Origin: a virus
Virus record (IMG/VR): IMGVR_UViG_3300022891_000005
Span: 1-44,307 of that record
Strand: one strand, 5' to 3'
Length of the DNA: 44,307 nt
Under the pieces are notes generated by a model. That model searched no databases and had not been told where the DNA came from. It saw nothing but the letters and a program-made list of their open reading frames with translations. A program made the position numbers and the translations under genes. This document shows positions 8,438-16,467 of this stretch, in pieces; the first letter of the stretch is position 1; each line of letters begins with the position of its first letter.

Positions 8438-8629
8438 CTACCCTTCCTTCTCGGCCGCGGCCGGCTTGTCGTTGAAGTGGATCTTAAGCGTCAGCGTCGA
8501 CGTGCCGTCATTGGCGCGTTCAAGCGTGTAGCCGTAGACGATGGCTGGGTCTATGCCGGCCTCGGTCAGATGAGCCATCACCATTGCGTCCATCTGGCTG
8601 CCGCCGAAATAGACAACCTTCTTGGTCAT
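8438..8629 (-). CDS. small protein in tail module
   Basis: Encodes 63 aa (MTKKVVYFGGSQMDAMVMAH...), acidic and Lys-rich at the end, between the two tail-tube paralogues. It reads as a compact alpha/beta fold with no motif I recognise. Its stop lies just before the tail-tube start, within the same leftward operon. Confidence 0.65.
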   Translation of the reverse strand: MTKKVVYFGGSQMDAMVMAHLTEAGIDPAIVYGYTLERANDGTSTLTLKIHFNDKPAAAEKEG

Positions 8630-8632
8630 GGC

Positions 8633-9082
8633 TTACCCCCGCGCCTGTCGATCTTTGATCATGATGAGGTGCTCGCCGAGATCATCGCGCCAGTCCTCCG
8701 CCCGCACGTGCACGCGCCGATCGCCGGCCGGGTTCCCGCGGTAGTCACCCCCGCGGACGATGAACAGGGGTGGCCGGCCGAGCGGCGCTTGGTGCTCGGA
8801 CGCGCGCCAGCAGGGTTGGCCAGGCGCGAACATGAACTCGCGCTCCGCCGAGTCGATGCCGGTCGTCTCCTTGAACCGACGCCGGTGGCGGCCGGCGATG
8901 ATGTAGTCCGCCTCCGGCGATCCCCACGGCACGCGCGTGACCCAGCCGTTGAGGAAGGCGGGGCAGTTAATCTCTTCGCAGGTCGCCTTGCGCCAGTGCG
9001 TGGCGAGCGGCTGCCGAACCGCGTACGTCTTGTAGGCCTGAACGGGGCCCTGCGGCGCGATCGGCCGGAACGGTTCAGGCAT
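8633..9082 (-). CDS. conserved-type tail-module protein, unknown function
   Basis: Encodes 149 aa with aromatic and Arg-rich character. Features are two Cys at CEEINCP, an FMFAPGQPCW segment, His at SEHQAP and PLFIVRGGDYRGN. The C..C..C..H spacing could bind a metal. Similar short proteins with an FxFxPGQ-C and VRGGD signature occur in actinophage tail modules as far as I recall, without an assigned function. It overlaps the upstream 47-aa gene by eight bases. Confidence 0.65.
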   Translation of the reverse strand: MPEPFRPIAPQGPVQAYKTYAVRQPLATHWRKATCEEINCPAFLNGWVTRVPWGSPEADYIIAGRHRRRFKETTGIDSAEREFMFAPGQPCWRASEHQAPLGRPPLFIVRGGDYRGNPAGDRRVHVRAEDWRDDLGEHLIMIKDRQARG

Positions 9083-9218
9083 GACGGCACTTCCCCCAGC
9101 AACTCAGGCAGCATCGGCGCGCCATCGTCCGCGAGACAGGCGCCGGCGCCGGAGTCTTCTCTAAGCGAGACGGCCGCTGCGTCTTCGGCGCCTTCTGCTG
9201 CCCGCGTTTCTCGGTCAT
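9075..9218 (-). CDS. small Cys-rich basic protein
   Basis: Encodes 47 aa from ATG 9218, which shares a base with the preceding stop (TGATG). It is Lys/Pro-rich with a C-terminal RRCCLSCWGKCRHA cluster of four Cys and a His, suggesting metal binding. Its end overlaps the next gene by eight bases. Confidence 0.6.
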   Translation of the reverse strand: MTEKRGQQKAPKTQRPSRLEKTPAPAPVSRTMARRCCLSCWGKCRHA

Positions 9219-9949
9219 CAGTAGCTCACCGCGGTCTGGTGTCGGGTGAAGGCAACCATGAACTGCGCGTTCGTGAACGTCCCCGAGGTGATCGCCCGGA
9301 CGTAGCGGCGCACGGTGCCGGTGATCGCCAACCGCTGCGCGCCGCGCGTGGTCGCCGCGGTGAACGCGCCGCCGGTGATGTTGGCCCACGAGGAGTTGTC
9401 GGCGGAGTCCTGCAAAGTCACCGTTACTGAGGTGCCGGTGACCGAGCGGACGTGCAGATAGGCGGAGCCGCCGAACGAGGAGGAGGCGGTGCCGTCGAAC
9501 GACGCGCCGTTGGTCGCTGCCGTGTCGGTGCGCACGCCGGCGGTGAGCTGCTCTCCCCACTCCAGCGGCAGCCCGCCCGTGGACTGCATGGAGGAGTTCA
9601 TGGTGAGCGAGCCGTCTTCGGCACGCGTGGGGTCGTAGCCGATCTGGAGTGAGAGCAGGCTCGCTGCCGGCGAGCCGATCCCGGAGCCACGCAGGTAAGT
9701 GGCGATGCGATCCGCGGTGGGTAGCGCAGAGAGCACGGGGTGCGCCTGACCGGCTGCATCGTTGAAGTAGGAGGTGAACTCGATCGCGCCGGCCAGGATG
9801 CCACCAGCGCGCTCCATGGCGAGCTTGTCGATCGCCGTCATGTCGACCGGTGTATTGCCGCCGCCGATGCGGCTGAGGCTGCCGATGTCTCCGGACAGCA
9901 CATAACCGTCGATCAGGAGCTGATCACCGAGTCCGCTCTGCTTGCTCAC
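9218..9949 (-). CDS. tail tube-like protein with C-terminal beta-sandwich (long paralogue)
   Basis: Encodes 243 aa from GTG 9949, chosen because it forms a GTGA overlap and gives VSKQSGLGDQ, matching the MSKETGLG start of the 8024-8431 paralogue. Residues 1-135 share the FNDAAGQAHPVL and RAEDGSL motifs with that protein. Residues 140-243 are an extra domain (VRSVTGTSVTVTLQDSADNS...) patterned like an Ig-like or decorative beta-sandwich. It may be the tube subunit with surface decoration, or a second tube or terminator subunit. Confidence 0.72.
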   Translation of the reverse strand: MSKQSGLGDQLLIDGYVLSGDIGSLSRIGGGNTPVDMTAIDKLAMERAGGILAGAIEFTSYFNDAAGQAHPVLSALPTADRIATYLRGSGIGSPAASLLSLQIGYDPTRAEDGSLTMNSSMQSTGGLPLEWGEQLTAGVRTDTAATNGASFDGTASSSFGGSAYLHVRSVTGTSVTVTLQDSADNSSWANITGGAFTAATTRGAQRLAITGTVRRYVRAITSGTFTNAQFMVAFTRHQTAVSY

Positions 9950-10410
9950 GGCGCCTGCACCCATGCATTCTCAATGATCATCGGAAGATTGATCGTCATC
10001 ACTCGGTACATCGCACCTTCCTTGCCGCCGATCTGGACGTAGCCGGCTTCCGCGCTCAGGTTCTGCCCACCCTGGCCGAGGAGGTCGATCGCCATGGCGA
10101 GGCCATCTAGGGTGAAGTCCGCGGAGTAGCGCGTCATCAGATCGTCCACGGCTTCCATGATCTTCGGGTCGATCATGTCTTGCGGTTCGCCGATCATGTT
10201 CGTGTAGATGCGCACGTTGAGCACAACGTATGCGGTGGTCGCGGCCAGGCCGGAGTAGGCCGGCGCAGGCCCGACACTGGCCACCCAGACCGCGGCGTAG
10301 ATATCGGTGCCGGGTGGCGACTTCGGCTCATGCTGGTTGACGAAGCTGAAGCGCCCGCTGGCCATGGCGTGACTGGCCACAGACTCGACGAGATCAAGGG
10401 AATTGATCAT
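9946..10410 (-). CDS. tail terminator/neck-type protein
   Basis: Encodes 154 aa of alpha/beta pattern. Residues about 55-70 (TTAYVVLNVRIYTNM) and the closing ...YRVMTINLPMIIENAWV strand resemble tail-terminator folds, which sit between connector genes and the tail tube. It is coupled to both neighbours by 4-base overlaps. The assignment rests on order and length; head-tail joining protein is the alternative. Confidence 0.55.
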   Translation of the reverse strand: MINSLDLVESVASHAMASGRFSFVNQHEPKSPPGTDIYAAVWVASVGPAPAYSGLAATTAYVVLNVRIYTNMIGEPQDMIDPKIMEAVDDLMTRYSADFTLDGLAMAIDLLGQGGQNLSAEAGYVQIGGKEGAMYRVMTINLPMIIENAWVQAP

Positions 10411-10784
10411 CCGTTCAGCACCTTCACGATGTCCGAGATGACCGGATCCACGATGAACGCCACCGACTTCCTGTCGTTCATGGACTGCGTGGTCTGCCGG
10501 AAGTGGAAGTAGCCCTTGAAGCGGGTGCTCCGGTTGCGGCTCCCCACGCCTTCCAGCCAGGGGCCATAGATCACTCCCTGATCGGTGACCACGTGGTAAT
10601 CCGCGCGAGGCTTATCGATCACGCGCGTCCAGTAGTACGGGGTGGGGTGCCGGAAGTAGCCGTGCATCTTGATCTGAAGGCGCCAGTGCGCGGCAGCGGC
10701 GAGACGCTTCTCCAGAAGGTTGCAGCCGGAATCGACGATGTTGTCGGCGTGCGAGCTGAAGAACGGTCCTCGGACAGTAGCCAT
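10407..10784 (-). CDS. head-tail joining/neck protein candidate
   Basis: Encodes 125 aa, basic and aromatic (YGPWLEGVGSRNRSTRFKGY). The YGPWLEG..RFKGY region and a helical start are reminiscent of HK97 gp10-like and neck proteins. It is coupled upstream to the gp6-like connector and downstream to the terminator-like gene. The specific role is unverified. Confidence 0.55.
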   Translation of the reverse strand: MATVRGPFFSSHADNIVDSGCNLLEKRLAAAAHWRLQIKMHGYFRHPTPYYWTRVIDKPRADYHVVTDQGVIYGPWLEGVGSRNRSTRFKGYFHFRQTTQSMNDRKSVAFIVDPVISDIVKVLNG

Positions 10785-11818
10785 CAGATCGCCCGGCCTC
10801 GCGCCTTGCGGCCGTAAGCGGCGTACACGCGATCGGCCAGCGCCTGCACACCGCGGCCGGCAGCCTCGCGTTGGTTGTCCGCCGAGCCGACGACGCGACC
10901 GTAGCCGCTCGAACCCTGTTCGAGCGCGGTGATGGCGTACGCCATAGTCAGTTCCTCCACGAGCGACGGCGCGCGCAATAGGTAGATCTGCGTATCTCCG
11001 GCGTGCGCTGCGGGTGTGCTGCCGAGGATGCCGCGGGTGACGGTGAGACTGCGCGGCGCCCAGACCTGCGCGCCGATCTCGTGCGCGGCGAGCACTGAGC
11101 CGTTCTGACCGCGGGTGACGATGAGCGTGTCCCCGAGGATGTGTTCCACGAACATCGTTTCGCCATCGATGATGATCTGCTCACCGAGTTCGATGGCATC
11201 ACCGTCATCCACGGTCACCGTGCTCTGCCCTTTGTTCGCGGCCAGAGCAGCAGTCAGCGCGACGCCGGTATCCACCGAGCGCTCACCGGTGACCAGCAGG
11301 CGCTCGTCTTCGATGAGCAGGAGGCTGCCGGCGCTGGCGTACTCCGACGTGGACGCTTGCAGCGTGGTGGCGGAGTCGGTGATCGAGCCGGCGAGGTCCG
11401 GGCCGGCCTCCTGGCGCACTGGGTAGTGATAGGTGCCGGTGATCGCGATGGCCTCTTGCCAGGTCTGATCGGATTCCCATCCGACCGATCCGGACCAGCG
11501 GACGTCCAGGCGCGTGTACGGCGGTCCCGAGGACGGGCGGAGCACGTAGTCGTCCGCGGTCATGGCTGATGCGCCAGAGGTGATCGCGTCCACCTCTGCC
11601 AATTCGTTCTCGCCGAGGAAGAGTGTGTCTGTCTCGGGGACGTCGAACAGCCGCGTTCCGGTCCACGGGTAGAAGCGCCGGTGGCAGAGAGCTTCGACGT
11701 CCCGGGAGGCTTGCAAGATCTTTTCGTCGATGCGCTTGTTCAGGCGCACGGAGTCGGCATAGCCCAACTCGCGCTGCACGGCACGACGCGTGCAGTACGG
11801 GATTTCGATCTCGGTCAT
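10784..11818 (-). CDS. head-tail connector (gp6-like) with repeated beta modules
   Basis: Encodes 344 aa from ATG 11818 (MTEIEIPYCTRRAVQREL). The longer frame to 11920 crosses the opposing promoter and is unlikely. The N-terminal 130 residues are helical with a CHRRFYPWTGTRLFD motif, characteristic of gp6-like adaptor proteins. Residues about 165-290 contain two modules of the type LLLIEDERLLVTG and IIIDGETMFVEHI...VTRGQNGS..AAHEIG. The second type also closes the 939-aa tail protein. The C-terminus is basic. It probably sits beneath the portal. Confidence 0.7.
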   Translation of the reverse strand: MTEIEIPYCTRRAVQRELGYADSVRLNKRIDEKILQASRDVEALCHRRFYPWTGTRLFDVPETDTLFLGENELAEVDAITSGASAMTADDYVLRPSSGPPYTRLDVRWSGSVGWESDQTWQEAIAITGTYHYPVRQEAGPDLAGSITDSATTLQASTSEYASAGSLLLIEDERLLVTGERSVDTGVALTAALAANKGQSTVTVDDGDAIELGEQIIIDGETMFVEHILGDTLIVTRGQNGSVLAAHEIGAQVWAPRSLTVTRGILGSTPAAHAGDTQIYLLRAPSLVEELTMAYAITALEQGSSGYGRVVGSADNQREAAGRGVQALADRVYAAYGRKARGRAI

Positions 11819-11903
11819 GCTCGCGGCTGCTTTCTGCGCGGGACCTCTGGCTATGCGGTTGTTCGATCTCGGCCTGATCTTAGACCAGGACGGCCGCGGC
11901 TCT

Positions 11904-11930
11904 TTGCACTGATCACACATCTGATATAGT
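11904..11930 (+). promoter_or_regulatory. TATAGT promoter, leaderless (gene at 11937)
   Basis: The -35 is TTGCAC, the spacer 15, the -10 TATAGT, then TGAGGT and the ATG at the expected +1. It sits inside the leftward late region but points right. Confidence 0.75.
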
Positions 11931-11936
11931 TGAGGT

Positions 11937-12227
11937 ATGACTCAGCCGTTGAAGCCGTGCGGCACCGATGCCGCCTACAAGCGCCACCTCAAACGCCGCG
12001 AGCGCGCCTGCACACCGTGCCGGCGAGCGCATGCGCTCGCGACAGCTCTACAGAAGGATCCGGACTGGAAGCCGAAGGAGATCCCCGCCTGCGGCACCGT
12101 CCGCGCCTACAAGCGCCATCTGCGCCACGGCGAGGTGACCGATCGAGAGTGCTGCGACGCGTGGGCCGAGGACAAGCGAGACCGGGACCGCGAGCGTCGC
12201 CGGCAGCGCCGCCTTCAGACGGTGTGA
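11937..12227 (+). CDS. small basic protein with duplicated Cys/His motif
   Basis: Encodes 96 aa. The motif CGT..AYKRHL...E..C..C occurs twice (about residues 9-29 and 52-74), separated by a basic linker, and the protein ends in an Arg-rich tail. Each unit offers Cys/His ligands and looks like a small Zn-binding, possibly nucleic-acid-binding module. It is transcribed against the surrounding late genes from its own leaderless promoter, and its end overlaps the end of the 12215-13219 gene by 13 bases. It is a moron-like insertion with an unknown target. Confidence 0.8.
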   Translation: MTQPLKPCGTDAAYKRHLKRRERACTPCRRAHALATALQKDPDWKPKEIPACGTVRAYKRHLRHGEVTDRECCDAWAEDKRDRDRERRRQRRLQTV

Positions 12228-13219
12228 CCACCGAACTTGCAATGCCGGCCGCGAGGTGTCAGCTCAAGCGGCCAGCCGTGCTCCGGGCAGTCCAGCGGGT
12301 TGGCCTCACGCGCGAGGTTGCGCGCGTGGTCGGCGCGTGCCTCGTGAACGATGCCGCGCAGGGACTCCCACGATCCGCCCGTGTCCGGCGGTGCGTAGGT
12401 CGCGCCGCCCAGCGTGAGCGGGCCGAGCGCGATCGGGACAGCCAGACCGCCCGCGGTGATCGCGAGGTCGTCCGGAGGGCCCGCCAGCGTGGGAGCGCCG
12501 AGCGCGATCGGGAGGCTGAGGCTACCAATACTCAGCGCCAGGGTCTGGCTGAGCGTGGGAGCGCCGAGCGCGATCGGGAGGCTGAGGCTACCAATACTCA
12601 GCGCCAGGGTCTGGCTGAGCGTGGGAGCGCCGAGTGCGATCGGAACAGCGAGTCCACCAGTACTCAGCGCCAGAGTCTGACTGAGTACTGGTCCGCCGAG
12701 CGCGATCGGAACGGCGAGCCCGCCGGCGGAAATGCTCCCGCCGCCCACCTCGTCGGCCTCGAAGACCACATCGGCGAAATACGAGGCTCCGTTGCCGGAC
12801 TCGATCGTGGCGAACTGGTTGGACACGGGCGTGATGGCAAGCCATCCGTTGTCCGTCCCGGCGGTGAGGTTGCCCGATATCTTCGGCCAGGGGTAACTCG
12901 TGGTGGCCACGTAGCGTTCAGGGATGAAGATCGAGACCTGATATTCGACGCCACCGGTGACCGCCACGCTGAGCGCGTTGGAGACCTGCCAACCGGAACT
13001 CGTCACGGGGAACGAGGCACTACCCAATGACGCCTGGTCCGAGACACGGTAGATGCCCACCGTGTAGCCGGATCCCGCGGCGTCAGGAAAGAAGTACCTG
13101 CCGGCCGTGATGGTGCCGGAGACGGCGGGCGTGAAGTTCGTGGCAAGACAGTACGTCGCCGAGTCGGTGAGGTTGTTCAGTGCCGGCGTCTCGGTGCCGA
13201 AGAGGTTTTCGGCGACCAT
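12215..13219 (-). CDS. repeat-rich virion fibre/decoration protein (DUF4082-like N-terminus)
   Basis: Encodes 334 aa. Residues about 15-150 look like a beta-sandwich of the DUF4082 type (SGTITAGRYFFPDAAGSGYT...). Residues about 160-275 are five 22-residue repeats of the form (S/T)xGGLAVPIALGxPTLSQTLAL. The C-terminal 50 residues include DCPEHGWPLELTPRGRHCKF, a Cys/His motif. It lies between the connector and capsid decoration genes, so it may form a head fibre or whisker, or a tail-side fibre. The repeats suggest a beta-helical or collagen-like rod whose length can change by slippage. Confidence 0.7.
   Translation of the reverse strand: MVAENLFGTETPALNNLTDSATYCLATNFTPAVSGTITAGRYFFPDAAGSGYTVGIYRVSDQASLGSASFPVTSSGWQVSNALSVAVTGGVEYQVSIFIPERYVATTSYPWPKISGNLTAGTDNGWLAITPVSNQFATIESGNGASYFADVVFEADEVGGGSISAGGLAVPIALGGPVLSQTLALSTGGLAVPIALGAPTLSQTLALSIGSLSLPIALGAPTLSQTLALSIGSLSLPIALGAPTLAGPPDDLAITAGGLAVPIALGPLTLGGATYAPPDTGGSWESLRGIVHEARADHARNLAREANPLDCPEHGWPLELTPRGRHCKFGGHTV
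12423..12752. repeat. 66-bp tandem repeat inside fibre gene
   Basis: Units begin at 12489, 12555, 12621 and 12687, with a diverged unit before 12489. Units 12489-12554 and 12555-12620 look identical base for base, which points to a recent duplication. The others encode the same 22-residue motif with drift. Confidence 0.85.
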
Positions 13220-13222
13220 CGG

Positions 13223-13642
13223 CTAGCCGACCTTGAGGATCTTGTTTGTGCCGTTGGAGAAGGCCACGCTCACGTCACCGGTGCCTGGCTGGATCACGGA
13301 CGAGTCGTACCAGGCGATCACGCGCTGAGCGCTCGACGCGACGTCCGCGCCGCCGGTAACGGCGCTCGCCTGGAACAGGAGCAGACCGTGGTTGCTCGCG
13401 CTGGCTACGGCTGTGATCGTCGGGTCCGCGGCATCGAATACGCCACCGGTGACGCTCTTGGAGGTCAGCGCGGCGGACGTCCCGTTCAGGGTGCCGCCCG
13501 CGCCGGTGACGTCGGAGACGAACTTGTGCGAGGCAGAGAAGGTGTAGCCGCGAACGAGTGCGCACTTGATCACCGCAGTGTCAAGATCAATCGTGCCGTC
13601 GATGAAGCCTTCGGCGGCGGGAGTGAAGTACGCGTCGGTCAC
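13223..13642 (-). CDS. putative capsid decoration/structural protein
   Basis: Encodes 139 aa and begins MTDAYFTPAAEGFIDGTIDLD, with alternating beta strands, many G/A/S/T/V residues and few charges. The pattern fits small virion proteins found near head genes. The stop lies four bases before the fibre gene start, so the two are probably cotranscribed. The precise role is unknown. Confidence 0.65.
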   Translation of the reverse strand: MTDAYFTPAAEGFIDGTIDLDTAVIKCALVRGYTFSASHKFVSDVTGAGGTLNGTSAALTSKSVTGGVFDAADPTITAVASASNHGLLLFQASAVTGGADVASSAQRVIAWYDSSVIQPGTGDVSVAFSNGTNKILKVG

Positions 13643-13654
13643 GGCTACCTGCCC

Positions 13655-14017
13655 TTAGTTCTTGTCGGTGTTCTTGACCGAGGAGAGCGTGCCCTTGCGC
13701 GGCGCCGGCTTGCGACCGGTGTCGTTGCCGGAGTCGAGCGCGGTCGGCTTGGACTTTTCGTCCGCGCGCTCGGCCGTCTCGGCCTGCTTCGGCTGCTCAC
13801 CGTCGCCGGCCTCGTGCGCCGTCTCGCGATGTGTGGTGGTCGGGTTGTCCTCGCCGCGCTCGTCGGCCGTCTGCTTGCCGTCGGTCTCGATGGTCGGGCG
13901 CGTGTCCTCGTAGCGCGGCGCGTCCGAGTCCGGATCGGCCTCGTTCGTGACCTCACCGTTGTGCGCGATGATCGCGCCGTCCGGGTAGCTCGCACCGTAG
14001 TTGCTGCTCTTCGGCAT
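13655..14017 (-). CDS. disordered acidic/polar protein in head module
   Basis: Encodes 120 aa dominated by E, D, K, T, P and N, with no hydrophobic core after residue 25, so it is likely disordered. AAGGAG precedes the ATG at good spacing, just after a 13-bp hairpin. Its place between decoration genes allows a role as assembly factor or flexible linker. The family is not recognised. Confidence 0.65.
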   Translation of the reverse strand: MPKSSNYGASYPDGAIIAHNGEVTNEADPDSDAPRYEDTRPTIETDGKQTADERGEDNPTTTHRETAHEAGDGEQPKQAETAERADEKSKPTALDSGNDTGRKPAPRKGTLSSVKNTDKN

Positions 14018-14034
14018 CTGCCTACTCCTTGGTA

Positions 14035-14067
14035 ACCGGGGATCCTGCCTTCAACAGGATCCCCGGT
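14035..14067 (-). terminator. hairpin between decoration genes
   Basis: A perfect 13-bp inverted repeat (ACCGGGGATCCTG and its complement) has a 7-base loop and no T tract. It follows the stop at 14070 and precedes the SD of the 14017 gene, so it may attenuate transcription to set protein ratios. Confidence 0.7.
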
Positions 14068-14069
14068 GA

Positions 14070-14540
14070 TCAGGCCGCGGAAACCGAAGCTCCGGTGTCC
14101 AGCGGAACGTACGTGAGCGACCACTTCACCGAGCCGGTGTTCGTGGCGGCGCAGTTGAGCAGGATCGCGCCGGGCTTCAGCAGGAGAGGTCGCGCCAGCA
14201 TCTTGTCCGAAGACACGAAGTTCAGCGCGTCCTGCATGGCCGTGGCCGGTGTGCCGGTGATCGAGTACATCGTGCCGACCGCATCGGCGGTGATGTCCAG
14301 GGTGGCGCAGAGATCCTGCGTCGCGCCGGCGTCCGTGGGGTCGAACTGAAGCTTGGTCGCGTCCGCCTGCGTCTGGATGACCGTGGTCACCTCGCCGACG
14401 ATCGACGTGATGAGCACGCGGCCGGTGGCGATCGTGAACAGCGATGCGGTCGTGGTGGCCGGCAGCGCCGCGGTAGCGCGCTCGACCTTCGTGCCCATGA
14501 TGCCGGCCAGGAAGGAGGCGGCGCCCTGAAGGTTGGTCAT
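14070..14540 (-). CDS. putative head decoration/structural protein
   Basis: Encodes 156 aa from ATG 14540 (MTNLQGAASFLAGIMG), overlapping the upstream stop by ATGA. The body is beta-rich and low in charge (VERATAALPATTTASLFTIATG...), ending in ...VPLDTGASVSAA. It lies two genes downstream of the capsid gene. The C-terminal part resembles lumenal or outer decoration proteins only in composition. Confidence 0.65.
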   Translation of the reverse strand: MTNLQGAASFLAGIMGTKVERATAALPATTTASLFTIATGRVLITSIVGEVTTVIQTQADATKLQFDPTDAGATQDLCATLDITADAVGTMYSITGTPATAMQDALNFVSSDKMLARPLLLKPGAILLNCAATNTGSVKWSLTYVPLDTGASVSAA

Positions 14541-14974
14541 GCGACCACGCTCGACAGGTTCTGCGGCGCACGCTGGATGGACAGATCGTGCAGGATGGCG
14601 GTCACCACGCCGGCGCCGTCCACGGTGCACTTGACGTAGGGCTTGAGGTCGGGGCACTTCATGGCCGAGATCTCCACGGCCACGGTGTCCTCCGTGCCGT
14701 CCGCCTTGGTGAACGTCTCGGACGCCGGACTCACCGCGGTCCGGTGCCAGACGCCGGAGGCAGTGTCGTTGCTCTTGCCGTAGTAGTGATCGACCACGTC
14801 CGGCGTGACCGCACCGGTGCCGGCCGCATCGGACGCGAACGTGATGGTGACGACCGATGCGCCGTCCACTTCGTGCACGATGAACGTCACACCGGATGCG
14901 TTCTTCAGGTTGACGTAGACGTCGTCCGCGGGGGAGACGACGTCGTACAGCCGACCCAGACCTTCGGAGTACAT
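14537..14974 (-). CDS. putative head protein downstream of capsid
   Basis: Encodes 145 aa, beginning MYSEGLGRLYDVVSPADDVYVNL. It is mixed beta with a KCPDLKPYVKCTVDGAG segment. It is the first gene after the capsid terminator and is preceded by a modest SD. Capsid decoration or stabilisation is likely by position; the sequence gives no motif that decides it. Confidence 0.62.
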   Translation of the reverse strand: MYSEGLGRLYDVVSPADDVYVNLKNASGVTFIVHEVDGASVVTITFASDAAGTGAVTPDVVDHYYGKSNDTASGVWHRTAVSPASETFTKADGTEDTVAVEISAMKCPDLKPYVKCTVDGAGVVTAILHDLSIQRAPQNLSSVVA

Positions 14975-15052
14975 GGATCCTTCTCTCTGCCCGGGGTTTG
15001 AATGCCGGACGAGTTCGCCCTACTCCCCGGCTGGGGTGCGGGTCTAGAGACA

Positions 15053-15090
15053 TCCCGCCCGAGTGCCACGGGGGTAGCTCTCGGGCGGGA
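15053..15090 (-). terminator. terminator after major capsid gene
   Basis: An 11-bp perfect stem (TCCCGCCCGAG and its complement) has a 16-base loop, 19 bases past the capsid stop. It probably limits read-through so that capsid mRNA is most abundant. Confidence 0.75.
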
Positions 15091-15108
15091 CCTCGATCAG
15101 CTTACGCG

Positions 15109-16467
15109 CTAGGAGCGCGTCTGGAGCTGCACGAACGGGCTCAGCGTCGGACCGTTGTTGGCCGGCGTGATGGCGTTCAGGATCGCGGGCCGGCCGTCGT
15201 TGCGCTGGATCGCGCGCAGCGTGGTCTGGTCCGAGGTGAACTTGACGTGCGCGGAGGTCTCGATCGAGAGTTCCTCGCGGTCGCCGATGTAGTAGAAGCC
15301 GAGGTCCACGAGGTTGACGTCACCCTTCGTGCCGAGCACGGCGGGTGCCTTCTCGCTCATGATCACCGGAAGACCGAGGAGCGTGAGCTGCGGCCGGTTG
15401 TGCGCGTCCATCAGCCAGACGGCCGAACCGCCGGTGCCGACGTTGAGCGCCATCGTGGCGAGTTCGACGAACGCGTCCGGGGTGACGATCCAGACGGCAC
15501 GCGCGAGCGACTGCGGCAGCATCCGCGCGTACATGTCGATCGCGTTTTCCCAGATGAACGAGGCCGCGGGCTGACCGGAGCGCTTGTTGATCACGGTCAG
15601 GGCCGGGTTGTTCGCGTTCAGTACGCCGAGCGGCTCGCCGGCGCCGGTGCCGCGCAGGTAGTCCCAATCCTCGTACCAGCCGAACGCCGGGGGCAGGGCC
15701 TGGCGCAACCAGGCGAGCAGGGCACCACCGGTGTCCTTGATCGTCTCGTTCGTGAGGTAGGCCAGCGCGGTTTGCTTCGTGGCGTCGAGCTTGATCCGGC
15801 CGAACTTCGCCTGCGACTCGACGAACTCTTCGCCCTCCTCGGTGCGATAGACGACGATGCCGCCGAAGACCGAGGAGACGTTCGAGGTCGCGTCCACCGT
15901 GGGGAAGCTGAGCGTGTTCGTGCCCATGGGGATGACCACGGCGCGCGGCCGGACGATGGCCGTCTCCAGCGAGAGCGAGACGATCTCGGTGCGGAACTCC
16001 TCCGGGACGAGGAAGCCGCCGTCGGACGGCACCTTCTCCTGGTAGGCGTTCAGGACGGCGAGCTTCTCGTCCAGCGTCTTGCCGTTGGCCAGGCGCGCGT
16101 TACCTTCCAGGCGCCGGTGCCAGATCGTTTGGACGAACTCGCCCATGTCGTCGAACTTGCCGTTCAGGCCGGCGCCCTTGGCCTGCCGGTTGCCCTGCGA
16201 ACGTGCGCCGAGAGCCAGCCGCGCGTTCTTGATCTCGGCGTTGCCGGCGCCGCGCTCCTTCAGCATCTCCGTCAGGGACGCCTGCATCTCCGACTGGATC
16301 ATCTTCTGGATCTCGGCAGTGTCCGAGGTCTGCGCCTGCACGTAGGCGTTCAGGTTGTTCTTGAACGTGCCGTCGTTCATGGCGTCGGCGTACTTCTGCG
16401 GCGTGTCGAGTCCGTTGATGAACTCTTCCCACTCCGCCGAAGTCTTCGCGAGCACGGGTGCGGTCAT
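15109..16467 (-). CDS. major capsid protein, HK97 fold
   Basis: Encodes 452 aa from ATG 16467, which overlaps the protease stop (ATGA) and follows AAAGGA. Residues 1-120 are helical and charged, like the delta/scaffold region removed by the prohead protease. From about 130 (VPSDGGFLVPEEFRTEIVSL) the sequence has the HK97 landmarks: an N-arm, an E-loop, a spine helix (TKQTALAYLTNETIKDTGG), and the A-domain with GEPLGVLN, followed by WIVTPDAF and LLGLPVIMSEKAP. It forms the icosahedral shell. Confidence 0.95.
   Translation of the reverse strand: MTAPVLAKTSAEWEEFINGLDTPQKYADAMNDGTFKNNLNAYVQAQTSDTAEIQKMIQSEMQASLTEMLKERGAGNAEIKNARLALGARSQGNRQAKGAGLNGKFDDMGEFVQTIWHRRLEGNARLANGKTLDEKLAVLNAYQEKVPSDGGFLVPEEFRTEIVSLSLETAIVRPRAVVIPMGTNTLSFPTVDATSNVSSVFGGIVVYRTEEGEEFVESQAKFGRIKLDATKQTALAYLTNETIKDTGGALLAWLRQALPPAFGWYEDWDYLRGTGAGEPLGVLNANNPALTVINKRSGQPAASFIWENAIDMYARMLPQSLARAVWIVTPDAFVELATMALNVGTGGSAVWLMDAHNRPQLTLLGLPVIMSEKAPAVLGTKGDVNLVDLGFYYIGDREELSIETSAHVKFTSDQTTLRAIQRNDGRPAILNAITPANNGPTLSPFVQLQTRS

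Noticed and set aside
11819-11920. N-terminal extension of the connector protein to 11920
   Set aside because: It would cross the opposing leaderless promoter and lacks the connector pattern; MTEIEIPY at 11818 is the likely start.
12423-12752. CRISPR array
   Set aside because: Repeats are contiguous 66-bp coding units without spacers, in frame with a virion gene. No CRISPR-like array was seen elsewhere.
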